This document shows, piece by piece, positions 37,711 to 47,125 of a DNA stretch of 64,000 nucleotides. Each line of letters opens with the position of its first letter. The first letter of the stretch is position 1. Source of the stretch: Paractinoplanes tereljensis. GTDB lineage: Bacteria; Actinomycetota; Actinomycetes; Mycobacteriales; Micromonosporaceae. Position numbers and translations under genes: made by a program. A model generated the notes under the pieces. That model did no database searches and had not been told where the DNA came from. It worked only from the letters and a program-made list of their open reading frames with translations. The stretch lies in assembly GCF_016862435.1 (NCBI RefSeq), contig NZ_BOMY01000053.1:186001-250000 (forward strand), given 5' to 3'.

Positions 37711-39231
37711 ATGCTGGTGGCCGGCGCGGCGTGGTCTGCTATCGGGGAAACCCCTTCCGATGTGGGCCGGCAGCCCTTGGCGGTGGAGGCGGTGACGGCC
37801 GCTCACGCGTCCGAGTTGGTTCCTGGCGTGATCACCACGACGCCGCACGCACGGTATCTGTCGCTTCATGCGCGGGTCGCCGTCGAGGCGAGACGGCGCG
37901 GCTGGTCGGGCGAGGATCGGTGGGAGTTCCGGCGACTTCTGCGTCGTTGCGAGGTCGTCCTGGCGGCAGTCTCGGTTCATCACGGCGACGACGACCGGCA
38001 GTCGCATCAACGCCGTGCCGGCTTGCGTCGGCCGCACGGCGTGAACACGATCGGCAGGGCCCTCGACGAGTCCGGGGCTGTGGATCTTGATGAGGTGTCG
38101 CGCCGGTACAGCACGGTCGCCGATGGCTTCCACGGCACGTACGGCGGGATCGAGGCCACGCTCGGGCTGATCACCCCTGGGGTGATCCCGGAGCCCGGGC
38201 CGGTAGCCGACGCCCAAGCGTTGAGGGCGTTGGACCGGGTCGTCGACCTCGCCGATGGTTCGGACGTGCTGACCGTCGCGGATCTGGCTGACGCTGCCGA
38301 TCTGTGTCTATGCCGGGTGGGCGGGACGACGGATGGCCGTAGCCTTCGGCGGGTGTACTTCGATGCCGGCGGCCCTGATCCCGGGCTGGCCGCGGTGCAC
38401 CGGGCGAGCGCCGCTGTGGTGGCCGCGGCTGTCGACGGACAGCCGTTCGACAGCAACATCGACATGTTGCTGGACGGGTTGTGCTGCTACACGCCCGATC
38501 TGGACGGGGTGCTCGGTGGCGATGACCTGACGGAGCATGCCTTGCGGTGGCGTGGGGCGCTGCTGCGTAACTGGTCGGTGTGGGCATGGCGGATGCTTTG
38601 GGCTTCACTGGTCGCGCCGCTGGCGAACCCGGGAACGCGTGAGGAGGCGGCTGACGGCTTTGCCGGTGGTCTGCCGGTGGTCTCGGTGCGGCAAGCGTTG
38701 CGCGACGGGTTGCCGCCGACGGTTGCCGCGGGCGGCGGGCTGTTACCGGCGGAGCATGACCTCACCGGTGAAGTCGAGGAGAGCGGCGGCGGCTGGTCGG
38801 TGCTGCAGTTGCTGCGTCTGTTGGCGGTCGGCGCGAGGCGGGCCGGTGAACTGGATGACGGGCCGGCCCGGGACGCGTTCGTCCGCTACGACCAGACGAG
38901 TATGGGGCCCGGCTGGATGCGCGGCTGGATCGACGAGCACGCCGACGTGCCGTTGCCGGACGCGGCACGATCGCTGGCTCTGGGCCTGTTCAGCCGGGCG
39001 GAGAAGATCAGCCGGGACAAAATGCAGTGGACCCGCACCGGGCTGCGGATGCCAACGAGGTTGCGGGTGATCGGTGACCGGCTGCGCCTGGAGGGGCAGG
39101 AAGGAAGCGCGCCGGCCTCGCTGCGTCTGGAGACGTTCGCCACCGTCCTGCTTCAGTTGGGCGTTCTGGAACGATCCGAGGACGGCAGTCTGTGGGGACG
39201 GGGTCCTCACCACGGCGCGGTGACCCCGTGA
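37711..39231 (+). CDS. unrecognised partner of PLD-like protein
   Basis: 506 aa; GGAAAGGA ends ten bases before ATG 37711, while the ATG at 37702 is too close to it. It is mostly helical. An early segment, LVPGVITTTPHARYLSLHAR (near 40-60), recalls conserved PG...T..AR segments at the start of some conflict-associated proteins, but I cannot name the family. The C-terminal ~100 residues (RLRVIGDRLRLEGQ, FATVLLQLGVLERSEDGSLW) look like a winged helix. It overlaps the PLD-like gene (GTGA), so the proteins are co-made and probably interact. Confidence 0.7.
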   Translation: MLVAGAAWSAIGETPSDVGRQPLAVEAVTAAHASELVPGVITTTPHARYLSLHARVAVEARRRGWSGEDRWEFRRLLRRCEVVLAAVSVHHGDDDRQSHQRRAGLRRPHGVNTIGRALDESGAVDLDEVSRRYSTVADGFHGTYGGIEATLGLITPGVIPEPGPVADAQALRALDRVVDLADGSDVLTVADLADAADLCLCRVGGTTDGRSLRRVYFDAGGPDPGLAAVHRASAAVVAAAVDGQPFDSNIDMLLDGLCCYTPDLDGVLGGDDLTEHALRWRGALLRNWSVWAWRMLWASLVAPLANPGTREEAADGFAGGLPVVSVRQALRDGLPPTVAAGGGLLPAEHDLTGEVEESGGGWSVLQLLRLLAVGARRAGELDDGPARDAFVRYDQTSMGPGWMRGWIDEHADVPLPDAARSLALGLFSRAEKISRDKMQWTRTGLRMPTRLRVIGDRLRLEGQEGSAPASLRLETFATVLLQLGVLERSEDGSLWGRGPHHGAVTP

Positions 39232-41729
39232 CTGAGGACCTGGTCGGTGCGCCTCCGCCGCGGGTCCTGCACGACATGCCGATCACGGACCCGGAGGAAA
39301 TCCTGGTCCTCACCTACACCAGCGATCTGCCGTTCGTCGAGGACGTGTGCGTTCGGCAGGCGCGGGCCCGCGGTGCCCGGGTCACGATTGTGTACGACGC
39401 CGACCGCGTCGAGCCTGGGTTCTCCTCCGGCGCAGGGCCGGTCACCGACTACGTGCCGGTCCCGGTGGTGTGCCGTTCCGGGGGAGCATTTCATCCCAAG
39501 TTGGTGGTGATCGCCTCGCCGACCGACGCGATGATCTCGATCGGCTCGGGCAACGCGACCGCGCAGGGCTGGCACCACAGCGCCGAGGTCTGGACCCACC
39601 TGCGTATCGACGGCCCGACCGTGCCCGTCATCGTCGAAGATTTGGCCGCGTGGCTGCGCCGGCTACCCGACCACCTCTGGATCACCCCGCTCGGCCGGGA
39701 ACGACTGCACCGGGTGGCCGACCTGCTCACCACCCGCCCCACACGCCCGGAACCCGACGAACCGCTGCTGCTGACGAACGACCGGCAGCCCATCCTTGAC
39801 CAGATCCCGGGGCCGGACGGCCCAGTGGACTGGCTGGGCATAGCCTCCCCGTTTTTCGATCCGCCGGCAGACGCCCTGGCCATGATGCTCACCAAGATCA
39901 TGCCCAACGCGGTTGACATTCTCCTGACCCGTGACGCGCAAGCCGATCCGAGCAGGCTTCAGAGCGTTCTGGACCGCGTCGGCACCGTACGGATCACCCA
40001 GCCGACCACATCGCGTTACCACCACGGCAAGGTCTTCGAATGGTGGTCCGGCCCGTCCGGAACCCTCGTCACCGGCAGCGCGAACTGCACCCGGGCCGCG
40101 TTGCTTCGATCGATGGCCGACGAGCGAGGCAACTGCGAATTGGCACTTCTGCAGCAGGTCACGGAGTCGGTACTGGACGCCGTCGAGGTCGTCGAGGCCG
40201 ACCTCGACGAGTTACCGCTACGCGTCCCGGACCGCCCTGCGCAGGCGGTGCCGGCTGTGCGTGTGCTGGCCGCTCACGTCCTGACCGAACCGGACCGGAT
40301 CGAGATAGCCGTCCTGGTGGCCACCGGTCCGGTGCCCGACCATCTGATCATCGACATAGCCGGTACAGCGGTGAACGCCGTACATGTCGGCACGGATGGG
40401 CTGATCCACACCTACCGGCTCGCCCACGAACCCGGCGATCTGGCTCGCACGATCACGGTGCGCGCCGACGACGGTGGACTTCTCGGAACCGCGCTGGTCA
40501 TCGACGTGCACAGCGCGTTGTCGCGCGCCCGGCATCCGTCACCGCTGGAGCAATACTCGTTCCCGGAGCTGCTCGGGGACGAGGAACAGATGCAGGCGTT
40601 GCTCGAATCCCTGCACAGGCTCGCGGAGGTTCTGCCGCCGCGTGCTGACGACGACGAGTCATCGGTCGCTCGTCAACGCCGCCGCACCAGGGTGGAGGAG
40701 GACATTCGCCGGGCGGTCGGATCGGCGATGCTCGACCTCGCTTTGGCCCGCAGCCGCACACCAGCACCACCCGGCGGCGACAGCGGCGGTGAACTCCAAG
40801 GCGACGACGCGCCGGAGACCGGCGACAAGCAACAACCGGCCGGTGAGCAGGGCGGTCCGCCGCTCAGCGCAGCAGCCGCGATCCAGGCCCAGAACGAGCG
40901 TCAACGCGCCTACGCTCGCCAGTGGTTTCAGCGGCTCGTCGAGCAGTCAGCGCAATGGTCGCTCGCTGCTCAACTCGCGTCCTTCCGCAGCCTCCTGATG
41001 GCAGTCGGCGGCGGCCTCTGGACCCATCCTCAGGATTGGACATGGCTGGTCTACGACGGTCTGACCAGCCTCTGGTACGCCGAGGAGGAGGACACGCTGG
41101 CCCACGAGCACGCCGCCCTGTCCGCCGTCGGATTGATCGCGCTGCGCCACGGGGTGCTCGCCGGTGAAACGGACTCAGAACTCGCTGCGAACTTCGACGA
41201 ACGTCTCGCCGAGTTCCGGGAGTACGGAGAATGGATTCTCGGTGCCCCTAACGAGGCATACGAGAGTTACGCCCGCGAGTTGAGTGGTTACACCCTCGGA
41301 CCGCGGTTCACCGCGGCGAATATCCGCTCCGACATGGCCTGGCTGCTCGACCGCAACGAACTCGACGACGCCCTCGACGCCCTGTACGACATCCCCGGCA
41401 CCGTGGAACGCGCCACCGACGGCGCTGTGGTCGTCCGTACCACCAAAGACGCGAAGCGGATGGCGATCAGCGTCCTCGATCGCCTGAGCGACTTCCCGAA
41501 CACCCACGTCGCCGTATACGCCCAGACCGAAGTGCACGGCTGGTGGGACCGCCGACAACGGAGGCTGATCCTGGCCGAGCCGGTCCCCGCCGGATGGCGC
41601 GCCACGGTCTGGCGCAACCTCATGGCCGGCATCGCCGGTCTCGGCAGTAACCGCGCACTGCCACCACCCAGCGAAACCACGATCGTCGCGAACCCCGCTG
41701 AAGCGTGGGCCAAGATGGGCAAGCACTGA
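39228..41729 (+). CDS. phospholipase D-fold protein, putative nuclease of a two-gene system
   Basis: 833 aa from GTG 39228. Two PLD half-sites are visible: FHPKLVVIASP...GSGNATAQGW near residues 87-110 and YHHGKVFEWW...TGSANCTRAAL near 264-292. Each has HxK, but the usual Asp is missing and a GSxN segment follows, as in PLD-fold nucleases. The middle is a variable beta region; the last ~300 residues after a Pro/Gly/Gln linker (~510-560) are helical and unrecognised. No helicase or methylase is adjacent, unlike DISARM, where the PLD protein is DrmC. Confidence 0.75.
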   Translation: MTEDLVGAPPPRVLHDMPITDPEEILVLTYTSDLPFVEDVCVRQARARGARVTIVYDADRVEPGFSSGAGPVTDYVPVPVVCRSGGAFHPKLVVIASPTDAMISIGSGNATAQGWHHSAEVWTHLRIDGPTVPVIVEDLAAWLRRLPDHLWITPLGRERLHRVADLLTTRPTRPEPDEPLLLTNDRQPILDQIPGPDGPVDWLGIASPFFDPPADALAMMLTKIMPNAVDILLTRDAQADPSRLQSVLDRVGTVRITQPTTSRYHHGKVFEWWSGPSGTLVTGSANCTRAALLRSMADERGNCELALLQQVTESVLDAVEVVEADLDELPLRVPDRPAQAVPAVRVLAAHVLTEPDRIEIAVLVATGPVPDHLIIDIAGTAVNAVHVGTDGLIHTYRLAHEPGDLARTITVRADDGGLLGTALVIDVHSALSRARHPSPLEQYSFPELLGDEEQMQALLESLHRLAEVLPPRADDDESSVARQRRRTRVEEDIRRAVGSAMLDLALARSRTPAPPGGDSGGELQGDDAPETGDKQQPAGEQGGPPLSAAAAIQAQNERQRAYARQWFQRLVEQSAQWSLAAQLASFRSLLMAVGGGLWTHPQDWTWLVYDGLTSLWYAEEEDTLAHEHAALSAVGLIALRHGVLAGETDSELAANFDERLAEFREYGEWILGAPNEAYESYARELSGYTLGPRFTAANIRSDMAWLLDRNELDDALDALYDIPGTVERATDGAVVVRTTKDAKRMAISVLDRLSDFPNTHVAVYAQTEVHGWWDRRQRRLILAEPVPAGWRATVWRNLMAGIAGLGSNRALPPPSETTIVANPAEAWAKMGKH

Positions 41730-41828
41730 AACCGGCCCACGAGTGCGCGCCCTGCCCCTCGGCGACTGGCGGCGAGGGCAGCAAGGGCACCACTCCTTCG
41801 GTACAGCACTCGTATCCTGCTCGGCGGT

Positions 41829-42164
41829 GTGCTCCTTGCAGCAGCCGGGTCATTGGTGACTCCCGGGTCGTGGGCGGATTACCTGGCGGTCGCTGCGGCG
41901 GTGGCAACGATGGCAGTCACTCTGATCATGACCGAGCCTGGCCGGGCGGTTGCGGTGCTCCTGGCGTCGTCGACTGTCGGTGTCGGTGTGGGTTTCGTCG
42001 AGGTAGCGGTCCACGCACTACGTGACGGCGTGACCGTGTCGGGGATTTGGTGGTTCTGCGGTGGCCTGACCCTCCTCGCGTCAGCCGTCAATGACCTGCG
42101 GCTCGGGGTTCCGCCGACCAAGATCGCGAACCTCGGCTCAGCGGTGCCTTCGCTGTTCCGGTGA
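41829..42164 (+). CDS. small multi-pass membrane protein
   Basis: 111 aa from GTG 41829 with three or four hydrophobic segments (DYLAVAAAVATMAVTLIM, VAVLLASSTVGVGVGFVEVA, GIWWFCGGLTLLAS). No family recognised. Its stop overlaps the start of the next small gene (GTGA). It follows the PLD operon by 99 bp and could be part of it. Confidence 0.55.
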   Translation: MLLAAAGSLVTPGSWADYLAVAAAVATMAVTLIMTEPGRAVAVLLASSTVGVGVGFVEVAVHALRDGVTVSGIWWFCGGLTLLASAVNDLRLGVPPTKIANLGSAVPSLFR

Positions 42165-42343
42165 TCAGCATGCTGATCACCGGTAACACTCTGCTCGGGA
42201 TTGCGTTCATCGGCCAGAGTGCGGCGCTCATTTCGGTGTGGGCCGCGACTTCGGGGCTGCGGCACAGGCAAGCCGGTTCTGGCGTGGTGGCAGCGCGTGA
42301 CACGAGATCCGCGGGAGTCGGACACGCCCGAGGTGCCGGCTGA
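42161..42343 (+). CDS. very small membrane protein
   Basis: 60 aa from GTG 42161, overlapping the stop of the membrane protein gene. One hydrophobic segment (ISMLITGNTLLGIAFIGQSA) is followed by a basic tail. Supported by the overlap rather than by homology. Confidence 0.4.
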   Translation: MISMLITGNTLLGIAFIGQSAALISVWAATSGLRHRQAGSGVVAARDTRSAGVGHARGAG

Positions 42344-42704
42344 CCGTTGAGCCGACTCGGTGGCCTGACGCCGGGACGCTGGTCCGTGTGGGTGACCAGG
42401 CCGGGCCAGCGAGGCTCACCGGTTCACCAGGTATGCGGCGGAGGTCGCGCCGACTGCTGATACCGAGACGCCGGGGAAGCGGGCCATCGGCGGGTAGCCC
42501 GTCGGGCTCAATCGGCTGGACGGTCCGGTTGGGGCAACGCGCATGAGGCCAGGCGGCCCGGATTCCTTGCGTTGCAGCGGGGCCTGAACACGGTGCGGCC
42601 CGGAGTTCAGCCTCGACGCAGCGCTGCGTTGGACGGGTAGACATGTCGGACTTCTCGGTCATGCTGAAGGCGTCAATGATCACCGACCACAGGAGCCAGC
42701 CCCG

Positions 42705-42908
42705 ATGAACGACCTCCGCGACGACAGCCTGACCTTCCCCCCGATCCCGTTCGCCTCGGGCTCGACGATCGTCACCACCGATGGCAGCGTTGTGGCGGTA
42801 CGCACTGTCGCGATCACTATCACCGCAGAGGACGGGTCCGTGATCAGCATCGCTCTGGAGTACCGCGGGGGCGGCTGGTGGGCCACCACCCAGGATCAGT
42901 CCCGGTGA
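42705..42908 (+). CDS. small beta-rich protein
   Basis: 67 aa from ATG 42705 with AGGAG about ten bases upstream. Short strands (STIVTTDGSVVAVRTVAITI, VISIALEY) dominate. No family recognised. Its stop overlaps the start of the zinc-ribbon gene. Confidence 0.55.
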   Translation: MNDLRDDSLTFPPIPFASGSTIVTTDGSVVAVRTVAITITAEDGSVISIALEYRGGGWWATTQDQSR

Positions 42909-43114
42909 CATGCGGGAGGACTCTGCGTCATCTGGCGTGCGGCTATCCCGTCGACCCGGACCATCTCCACCTCATCGAGGGTCACGTGGTGCACCGCTGC
43001 GGGGCGGACATGTGCAGCCGGCCGTTCTGGTGGCGGTGCGCGCACGACCACCAGTGGCAGGCGACAGTGCCGGCCCGGACACGAACCGACGATCCTGGTT
43101 GCCCGACCTGCTGA
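42905..43114 (+). CDS. treble-clef zinc-ribbon protein (DUF4379-like)
   Basis: 69 aa from GTG 42905, overlapping the previous stop (GTGA). The C-terminal half, WWRCAHDHQWQATVPARTRT then GCPTC, matches the W.C..GH.W.a....R...gCP.C pattern of DUF4379-type treble-clef domains. An HRCGADMC pair upstream may hold a second metal. Such domains are often linked to nucleases or phage genes. Role unknown. Confidence 0.6.
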   Translation: MTCGRTLRHLACGYPVDPDHLHLIEGHVVHRCGADMCSRPFWWRCAHDHQWQATVPARTRTDDPGCPTC

Positions 43115-43219
43115 GCGACGGCCGTGACCCGAGGGCGGCTAATCGAGTCAGACTGCCCGAGCCGTTCTTACACGGCCGGGTGCACCGGTGGGAACCGGCG
43201 CTCCCGGGCGCGTTGTTGA

Positions 43220-43543
43220 TCATTTAGTCGGTAGGTGCCAGGCAGCGGTCGATACGACGACGTACTGGCAGCGGTCGGTGTCCCACATGATCTCGGCGTA
43301 TCCGTCGCGGCGGCGTAGGGCGGCGCGCAGGACGAAGGCGTCGAGGTAGCGGTCGGCGGTCTCGTGGACGGTGCCGGCTGCGGCATCAAGGAACTGCCCG
43401 AGGAGGGCACGGTCCGAGTCGGTCATGCCGGCGACGGTCTCGAAATCGTCGCGGCGGTCCAGGAGCCAGTCCAGTGGATACCAGCAGACGCACAGGTTGT
43501 CGGCTTCGGCGTCGGTCATGGTGAGCGTGATCGCGGCGGTCAT
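43220..43543 (-). CDS. small helical element protein behind CCTGCCGAT leader
   Basis: 107 aa from ATG 43543, with GGAAGGAA seven bases upstream. Acidic and helical (DAEADNLCVCWYPLDWLLDR, ALLGQFLDAAAGTVHETADR). No family recognised. It carries CCTGCCGAT about 45 bp before the start, like the two MCI-family genes. Confidence 0.6.
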   Translation of the reverse strand: MTAAITLTMTDAEADNLCVCWYPLDWLLDRRDDFETVAGMTDSDRALLGQFLDAAAGTVHETADRYLDAFVLRAALRRRDGYAEIMWDTDRCQYVVVSTAAWHLPTK

Positions 43544-43605
43544 GGTGGGTTTCCTTCCGTAGTCGCTTTTTCAGGACAGGTCTGATATCGGCAGGCCGGA
43601 CCACT
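43544..43605 (-). promoter_or_regulatory. leader with CCTGCCGAT motif, copy C
   Basis: On the minus strand GGCCTGCCGATATCAGAC then CTGTCC. ACCTGCCGAT, ATCAGAC and GGTCC-like blocks also occur in copy B at 36184-36250. It may contain promoter or operator elements of an element-wide regulator. Confidence 0.5.
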
Positions 43606-43695
43606 GACCGGATGACGGATCTGCGGGGCCCTACGGCGTGACCTTCTGCCGTCACCGGGCAGTGCCGGAAGTCCAGTCGGCGTGCCGGTCTGCCG

Positions 43696-45696
43696 ATGCC
43701 CCGCCCCATGCGGGAACGATTCACCTCAGACCGCCGCGACGCCGAAGATGCTTGGCGGCACCTCACTAGTCACTTGACGGGCGCACCGACCATGAAGTTG
43801 GGGCACCATGTCCGCGGGCGCTTGCAGTATTTCCAGGTTGAGCAACTGACGGAAACGCTGCCCGCCGCGCCGGCCGCGCTGCACATCTACGACCAGACCG
43901 ATTTCGCGTGGTCGCTACCCATCGATCTTGATCCGTCGCACAGCCGTGACCCGGATGCTGTCCGGCGTGACGCTGAGGGCCTTCGGCAACTGCTCACCGC
44001 GGCGGGCGGCCGAATGGTCGTGGACGAGTCTCGGCGTGGCGGGATGCACATCTGGGCTCCGCTGTCCGGGCGAGGAGTGCACCGCGATGACATTCGGTTG
44101 CTGCTGAGCCGGTTGAGAATCCGGTTCACCACCCTGGACCTAGGCCCCGTGAGCCGGAAAGGTTGCCTTGGCGGTCCGGGTTCGCTGACTCGCGACGGTT
44201 CACATCGCCGCCTGCGTACGCCGCTGCGGGAGGCCATCGCTGCAGTGACCGAGCGTTCTGTGCCGGACCTGGTGCCGCGTTTGCACAGCCTGCTGACGCA
44301 GGCAGGGGTGCCGATGCCCGCGGAGCCGGAAGAGGCGGTGGCGCTGCCAGCCGTGGCGGCGCTGCCGGATGGGTTGATCCGGCGGATGAGCGCCGAGGTC
44401 CGTCGCGTCGCCGAGACAGGGCGGTGGCCAGACGGGCGGACACGGCCGGACGGAACGGAGTGGTCGCCGTCCGAGGCTCGCCAACACGTGATCGCTGCGG
44501 CGGTGCGCGCCGGTATGACCTGCGACCAGGTGCTCAGTTTGATCCGCTCGGGCCAGTGGGCCGGCATGGCGGGCTTCTACGCCCGTTACGGCCCAGGGCC
44601 GGCCATCACGACGGCCGTGACGGCGGACTGGACCAATGCCGCGGAGTACGTCGCCGCGCATGCCTCGGAAAAGCCATGCCCCACTAGAGGGAAACCCAAG
44701 ACACAGGGGGGAACCCGTGGCCTGCCCGGCGGCACGCCGAACGACGAGGCGCGCGAGGTGTACCGGTACGTTCGCCGGTTCGCCTTGCTCGTGGACCGTT
44801 CAGCGACCGTCGATTGGGGCCGTAGCCCCGAGGGCCGGACCCGATGGGCGATCCTGCTGTCGCTGGCCGCCGCGGCTATGCGGACCCGGTCCACTGTCGT
44901 GGGGATCGGAGCACGGGGGCTCGCGATCGGCGCGGCGTGTATCGATCAGCGGACAGCATCGCGGCAACTTGCCGACCTGCGCGACGAGAAGGACCCCTGG
45001 ATCGTCCAGATCCCGGTCCAGGAGGGTGACCCGGACCGCTACGAGGTGCGGATTCCCGACCGCTACCAGCACCTACACGAATCCCACGAGCCGCTGCCGA
45101 AGGGCAGGCTTGCCGGTGTCCACCACCTATTCAACCCGACAAAAGGGCTCGGTCTGGCCGCATGGCGGGTGTGCGCTGCTATCGCCGCTGGCCATCGCAT
45201 CGACGCGGACATCATCGGGGCGACCGGTGTCTCCAAGCCGACCGTGTCCAAAGCGCTGCGCGCGTTGAGCAGCCTCGGGCTGGTCACGTGCTCGCGACGC
45301 GGCTGGCGTCGCACAGGCCGCTCCCTCGACGCCGCCGCAAAGCAGATCGGCATCGGTGATCTGGTCGCCGAACACGCTCAGCGAAACCGTGAGGACCGGC
45401 ACCAACGCCGTCAGACCCAGGGCCGCCGATACCGTCCGGACGGGCCGACGCCGATGGCCGGGACATGGACGGAAAGCCCTGACGGGAACTGGTGGCCCGA
45501 GGACATGGCAGCGCTGGCTGCCCTGCAGCCATCGGCCCGAGACAAGGACGACAAGCCCCAGGGCGAGGCCCAAGAACGGCAGGCCCTGGTCCCGCTTCGG
45601 TCACCGGACGACCTCGACGACACCTCTGAGGTCGGGATCGTTCGCGACCTACCCGGTTACCGCGCTCAGCAGTACCCGCCGGCTGCGGCAGCCTGA
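43696..45696 (+). CDS. archaeo-eukaryotic-type primase with winged helix, putative replication protein
   Basis: 666 aa. The N-terminal ~200 residues have the primase-polymerase pattern: acidic LPIDLDPS near 73-80, GGMHIW near 115-120, and CLGGPGSLTRDGSHRRL near 156-172. The middle is a helical PriCT-like linker. A winged helix (DADIIGATGVSKPTVSKALR, near 500) precedes a hydrophilic tail. Primase-HTH proteins serve as plasmid or phage replication initiators, so this is the best candidate Rep of the element. ATGs at 43708 and 43792 are alternative starts. Confidence 0.65.
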   Translation: MPRPMRERFTSDRRDAEDAWRHLTSHLTGAPTMKLGHHVRGRLQYFQVEQLTETLPAAPAALHIYDQTDFAWSLPIDLDPSHSRDPDAVRRDAEGLRQLLTAAGGRMVVDESRRGGMHIWAPLSGRGVHRDDIRLLLSRLRIRFTTLDLGPVSRKGCLGGPGSLTRDGSHRRLRTPLREAIAAVTERSVPDLVPRLHSLLTQAGVPMPAEPEEAVALPAVAALPDGLIRRMSAEVRRVAETGRWPDGRTRPDGTEWSPSEARQHVIAAAVRAGMTCDQVLSLIRSGQWAGMAGFYARYGPGPAITTAVTADWTNAAEYVAAHASEKPCPTRGKPKTQGGTRGLPGGTPNDEAREVYRYVRRFALLVDRSATVDWGRSPEGRTRWAILLSLAAAAMRTRSTVVGIGARGLAIGAACIDQRTASRQLADLRDEKDPWIVQIPVQEGDPDRYEVRIPDRYQHLHESHEPLPKGRLAGVHHLFNPTKGLGLAAWRVCAAIAAGHRIDADIIGATGVSKPTVSKALRALSSLGLVTCSRRGWRRTGRSLDAAAKQIGIGDLVAEHAQRNREDRHQRRQTQGRRYRPDGPTPMAGTWTESPDGNWWPEDMAALAALQPSARDKDDKPQGEAQERQALVPLRSPDDLDDTSEVGIVRDLPGYRAQQYPPAAAA

Positions 45697-45749
45697 CCGG
45701 CGGCAGAACCGAGCGGGTACCTCCACGCGAGTGCCGCCGTTAACGGTGG

Positions 45750-46778
45750 TCAGGAGGTGGCACGCCGCCGGGCGGCGTCGGAGCGTTGGACGAGCCCTTC
45801 AACGCTGATTTTGGCACCGGCAAGGACCCGGGTGGCCTTCCCGAACGCGGCCAGGGCGCGGTCGGCGCGCACGGCGCGGTCGGCGAGTCGAGTGACTACC
45901 GGGTCGTGGACCCCGCGGTACGCGGCGAACGCGGCTCCGGTGCGGCTGGCGGCGGTCACCGCGGCCAGTACGTGCCCGCCTATCGCGATCGGGTCGGGTT
46001 CCCAGGTCATGTCCCGGCCATGGACGGTCATGCTGCCACCGAGTCCCCAGGGCAGGCCGTGCACGACACCTGATAGCAGCGGGTAGATGCCGGGCAGATC
46101 CGCGAAGTGGTCACGGATGAGCACGCTGATCTTCGCGCCGGCGGGTTCTTCGATGCCGTCGGGCATGATCCGGACGGCCTTGAAGCCGTCGCGGTCGGGA
46201 TCGGACTCGCGGGGAGGGTTGCTGCGGTTGCCGTTCGGAACTCGGGTGATCCGGGCACGTTCGACGACGGCGATCAAGTCTGTGCGCGCCTTGGTCACTG
46301 CTGGAGCGGGAGATGCCATGTAGGCGTTGCCCTCGACGTTTTTGGCGGCGCGGACGGCTTCGTCGGCGTCGGTGAGTAGCAGGGCGACACCCCTGGCGAG
46401 GCGGGTCGGGAACGAACTGCCGGTGGCGAGCAGGTGCAGCAGCATCGCCGAGGACTCGACGGCGGCGCGGGCAAGCGCGGCATGGGCATAGACCGGCACC
46501 CGGGCCCGCGGCTCGGCCAGCACGGTTCCGAGGGTTCGCAGGTGATCGGTCGTGTGAACGATCAAGTTGATCTGGGCGATACCGATGCGATGCCACAACT
46601 GTTGGCGGTCGTCGCTGCGAACACTGGTCAGCAGCGTCCGGTGATCACCGTCTGCGGGCGAGCGCGGCGGAGCCGCGTCGTTCAACACGGTGCGGGTCAG
46701 CGCATACAGGTCATCTGCCTGATCGTGGCAGGACCTGGCGGCGCGGATGAGGAACTCGGCAGTGGGGTCGGCGGCCAT
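45750..46778 (-). CDS. unrecognised helical protein
   Basis: 342 aa from ATG 46778 (GAAGG seven bases upstream); the ATG at 46817 would add 13 residues. Mostly helical with long Ala-rich helices (AHAALARAAVESSAMLLHLL, GGHVLAAVTAASRTGAAFAA). No catalytic motif or membrane anchor. It could be an accessory or toxin-type protein, but nothing in the sequence decides. Confidence 0.6.
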   Translation of the reverse strand: MAADPTAEFLIRAARSCHDQADDLYALTRTVLNDAAPPRSPADGDHRTLLTSVRSDDRQQLWHRIGIAQINLIVHTTDHLRTLGTVLAEPRARVPVYAHAALARAAVESSAMLLHLLATGSSFPTRLARGVALLLTDADEAVRAAKNVEGNAYMASPAPAVTKARTDLIAVVERARITRVPNGNRSNPPRESDPDRDGFKAVRIMPDGIEEPAGAKISVLIRDHFADLPGIYPLLSGVVHGLPWGLGGSMTVHGRDMTWEPDPIAIGGHVLAAVTAASRTGAAFAAYRGVHDPVVTRLADRAVRADRALAAFGKATRVLAGAKISVEGLVQRSDAARRRATS

Positions 46779-47125
46779 GCGGGGACCTTCGTCGTGGTGG
46801 GTGTGGTCGGTGTCCATGCTGCCTGACGTCGGCACGGCATGCCTCCGCGCAGCGCGGCGGGTCAGGATCGCGGCTTTGTGTGGCGATCGGCACCCGGGTG
46901 ACGGTGCTTGGGCACCTGGGACGATTCGTGCAACAGAACGTACTGATGGCTGTGCAGCGCTCGTCTTTCGATTTGGACGGTTCAGGCCGGCTGCACGGCC
47001 GAAGGGAATGACCTTCGGCAGGTCTGACTCCTGGTGGGACCGAGCGACTTCAGCGCGCTCCGCGGACCCTTCCGGTAGACCGGGTGGCCGGCCTGTGGAC
47101 CAAATCACGGTCCGAGAGATGCCAC
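46779..47125. other. 347-bp gap
   Basis: No convincing gene. AGACCTGCCGAAGGTC on the minus strand near 47013-47028 resembles the CCTGCCGA motif before other element genes. Nothing else seen. Confidence 0.4.

Noticed and set aside
39228..41729. DISARM system
   Set aside because: Only a PLD-fold protein is present; no DrmA helicase, DrmB or methylase nearby.
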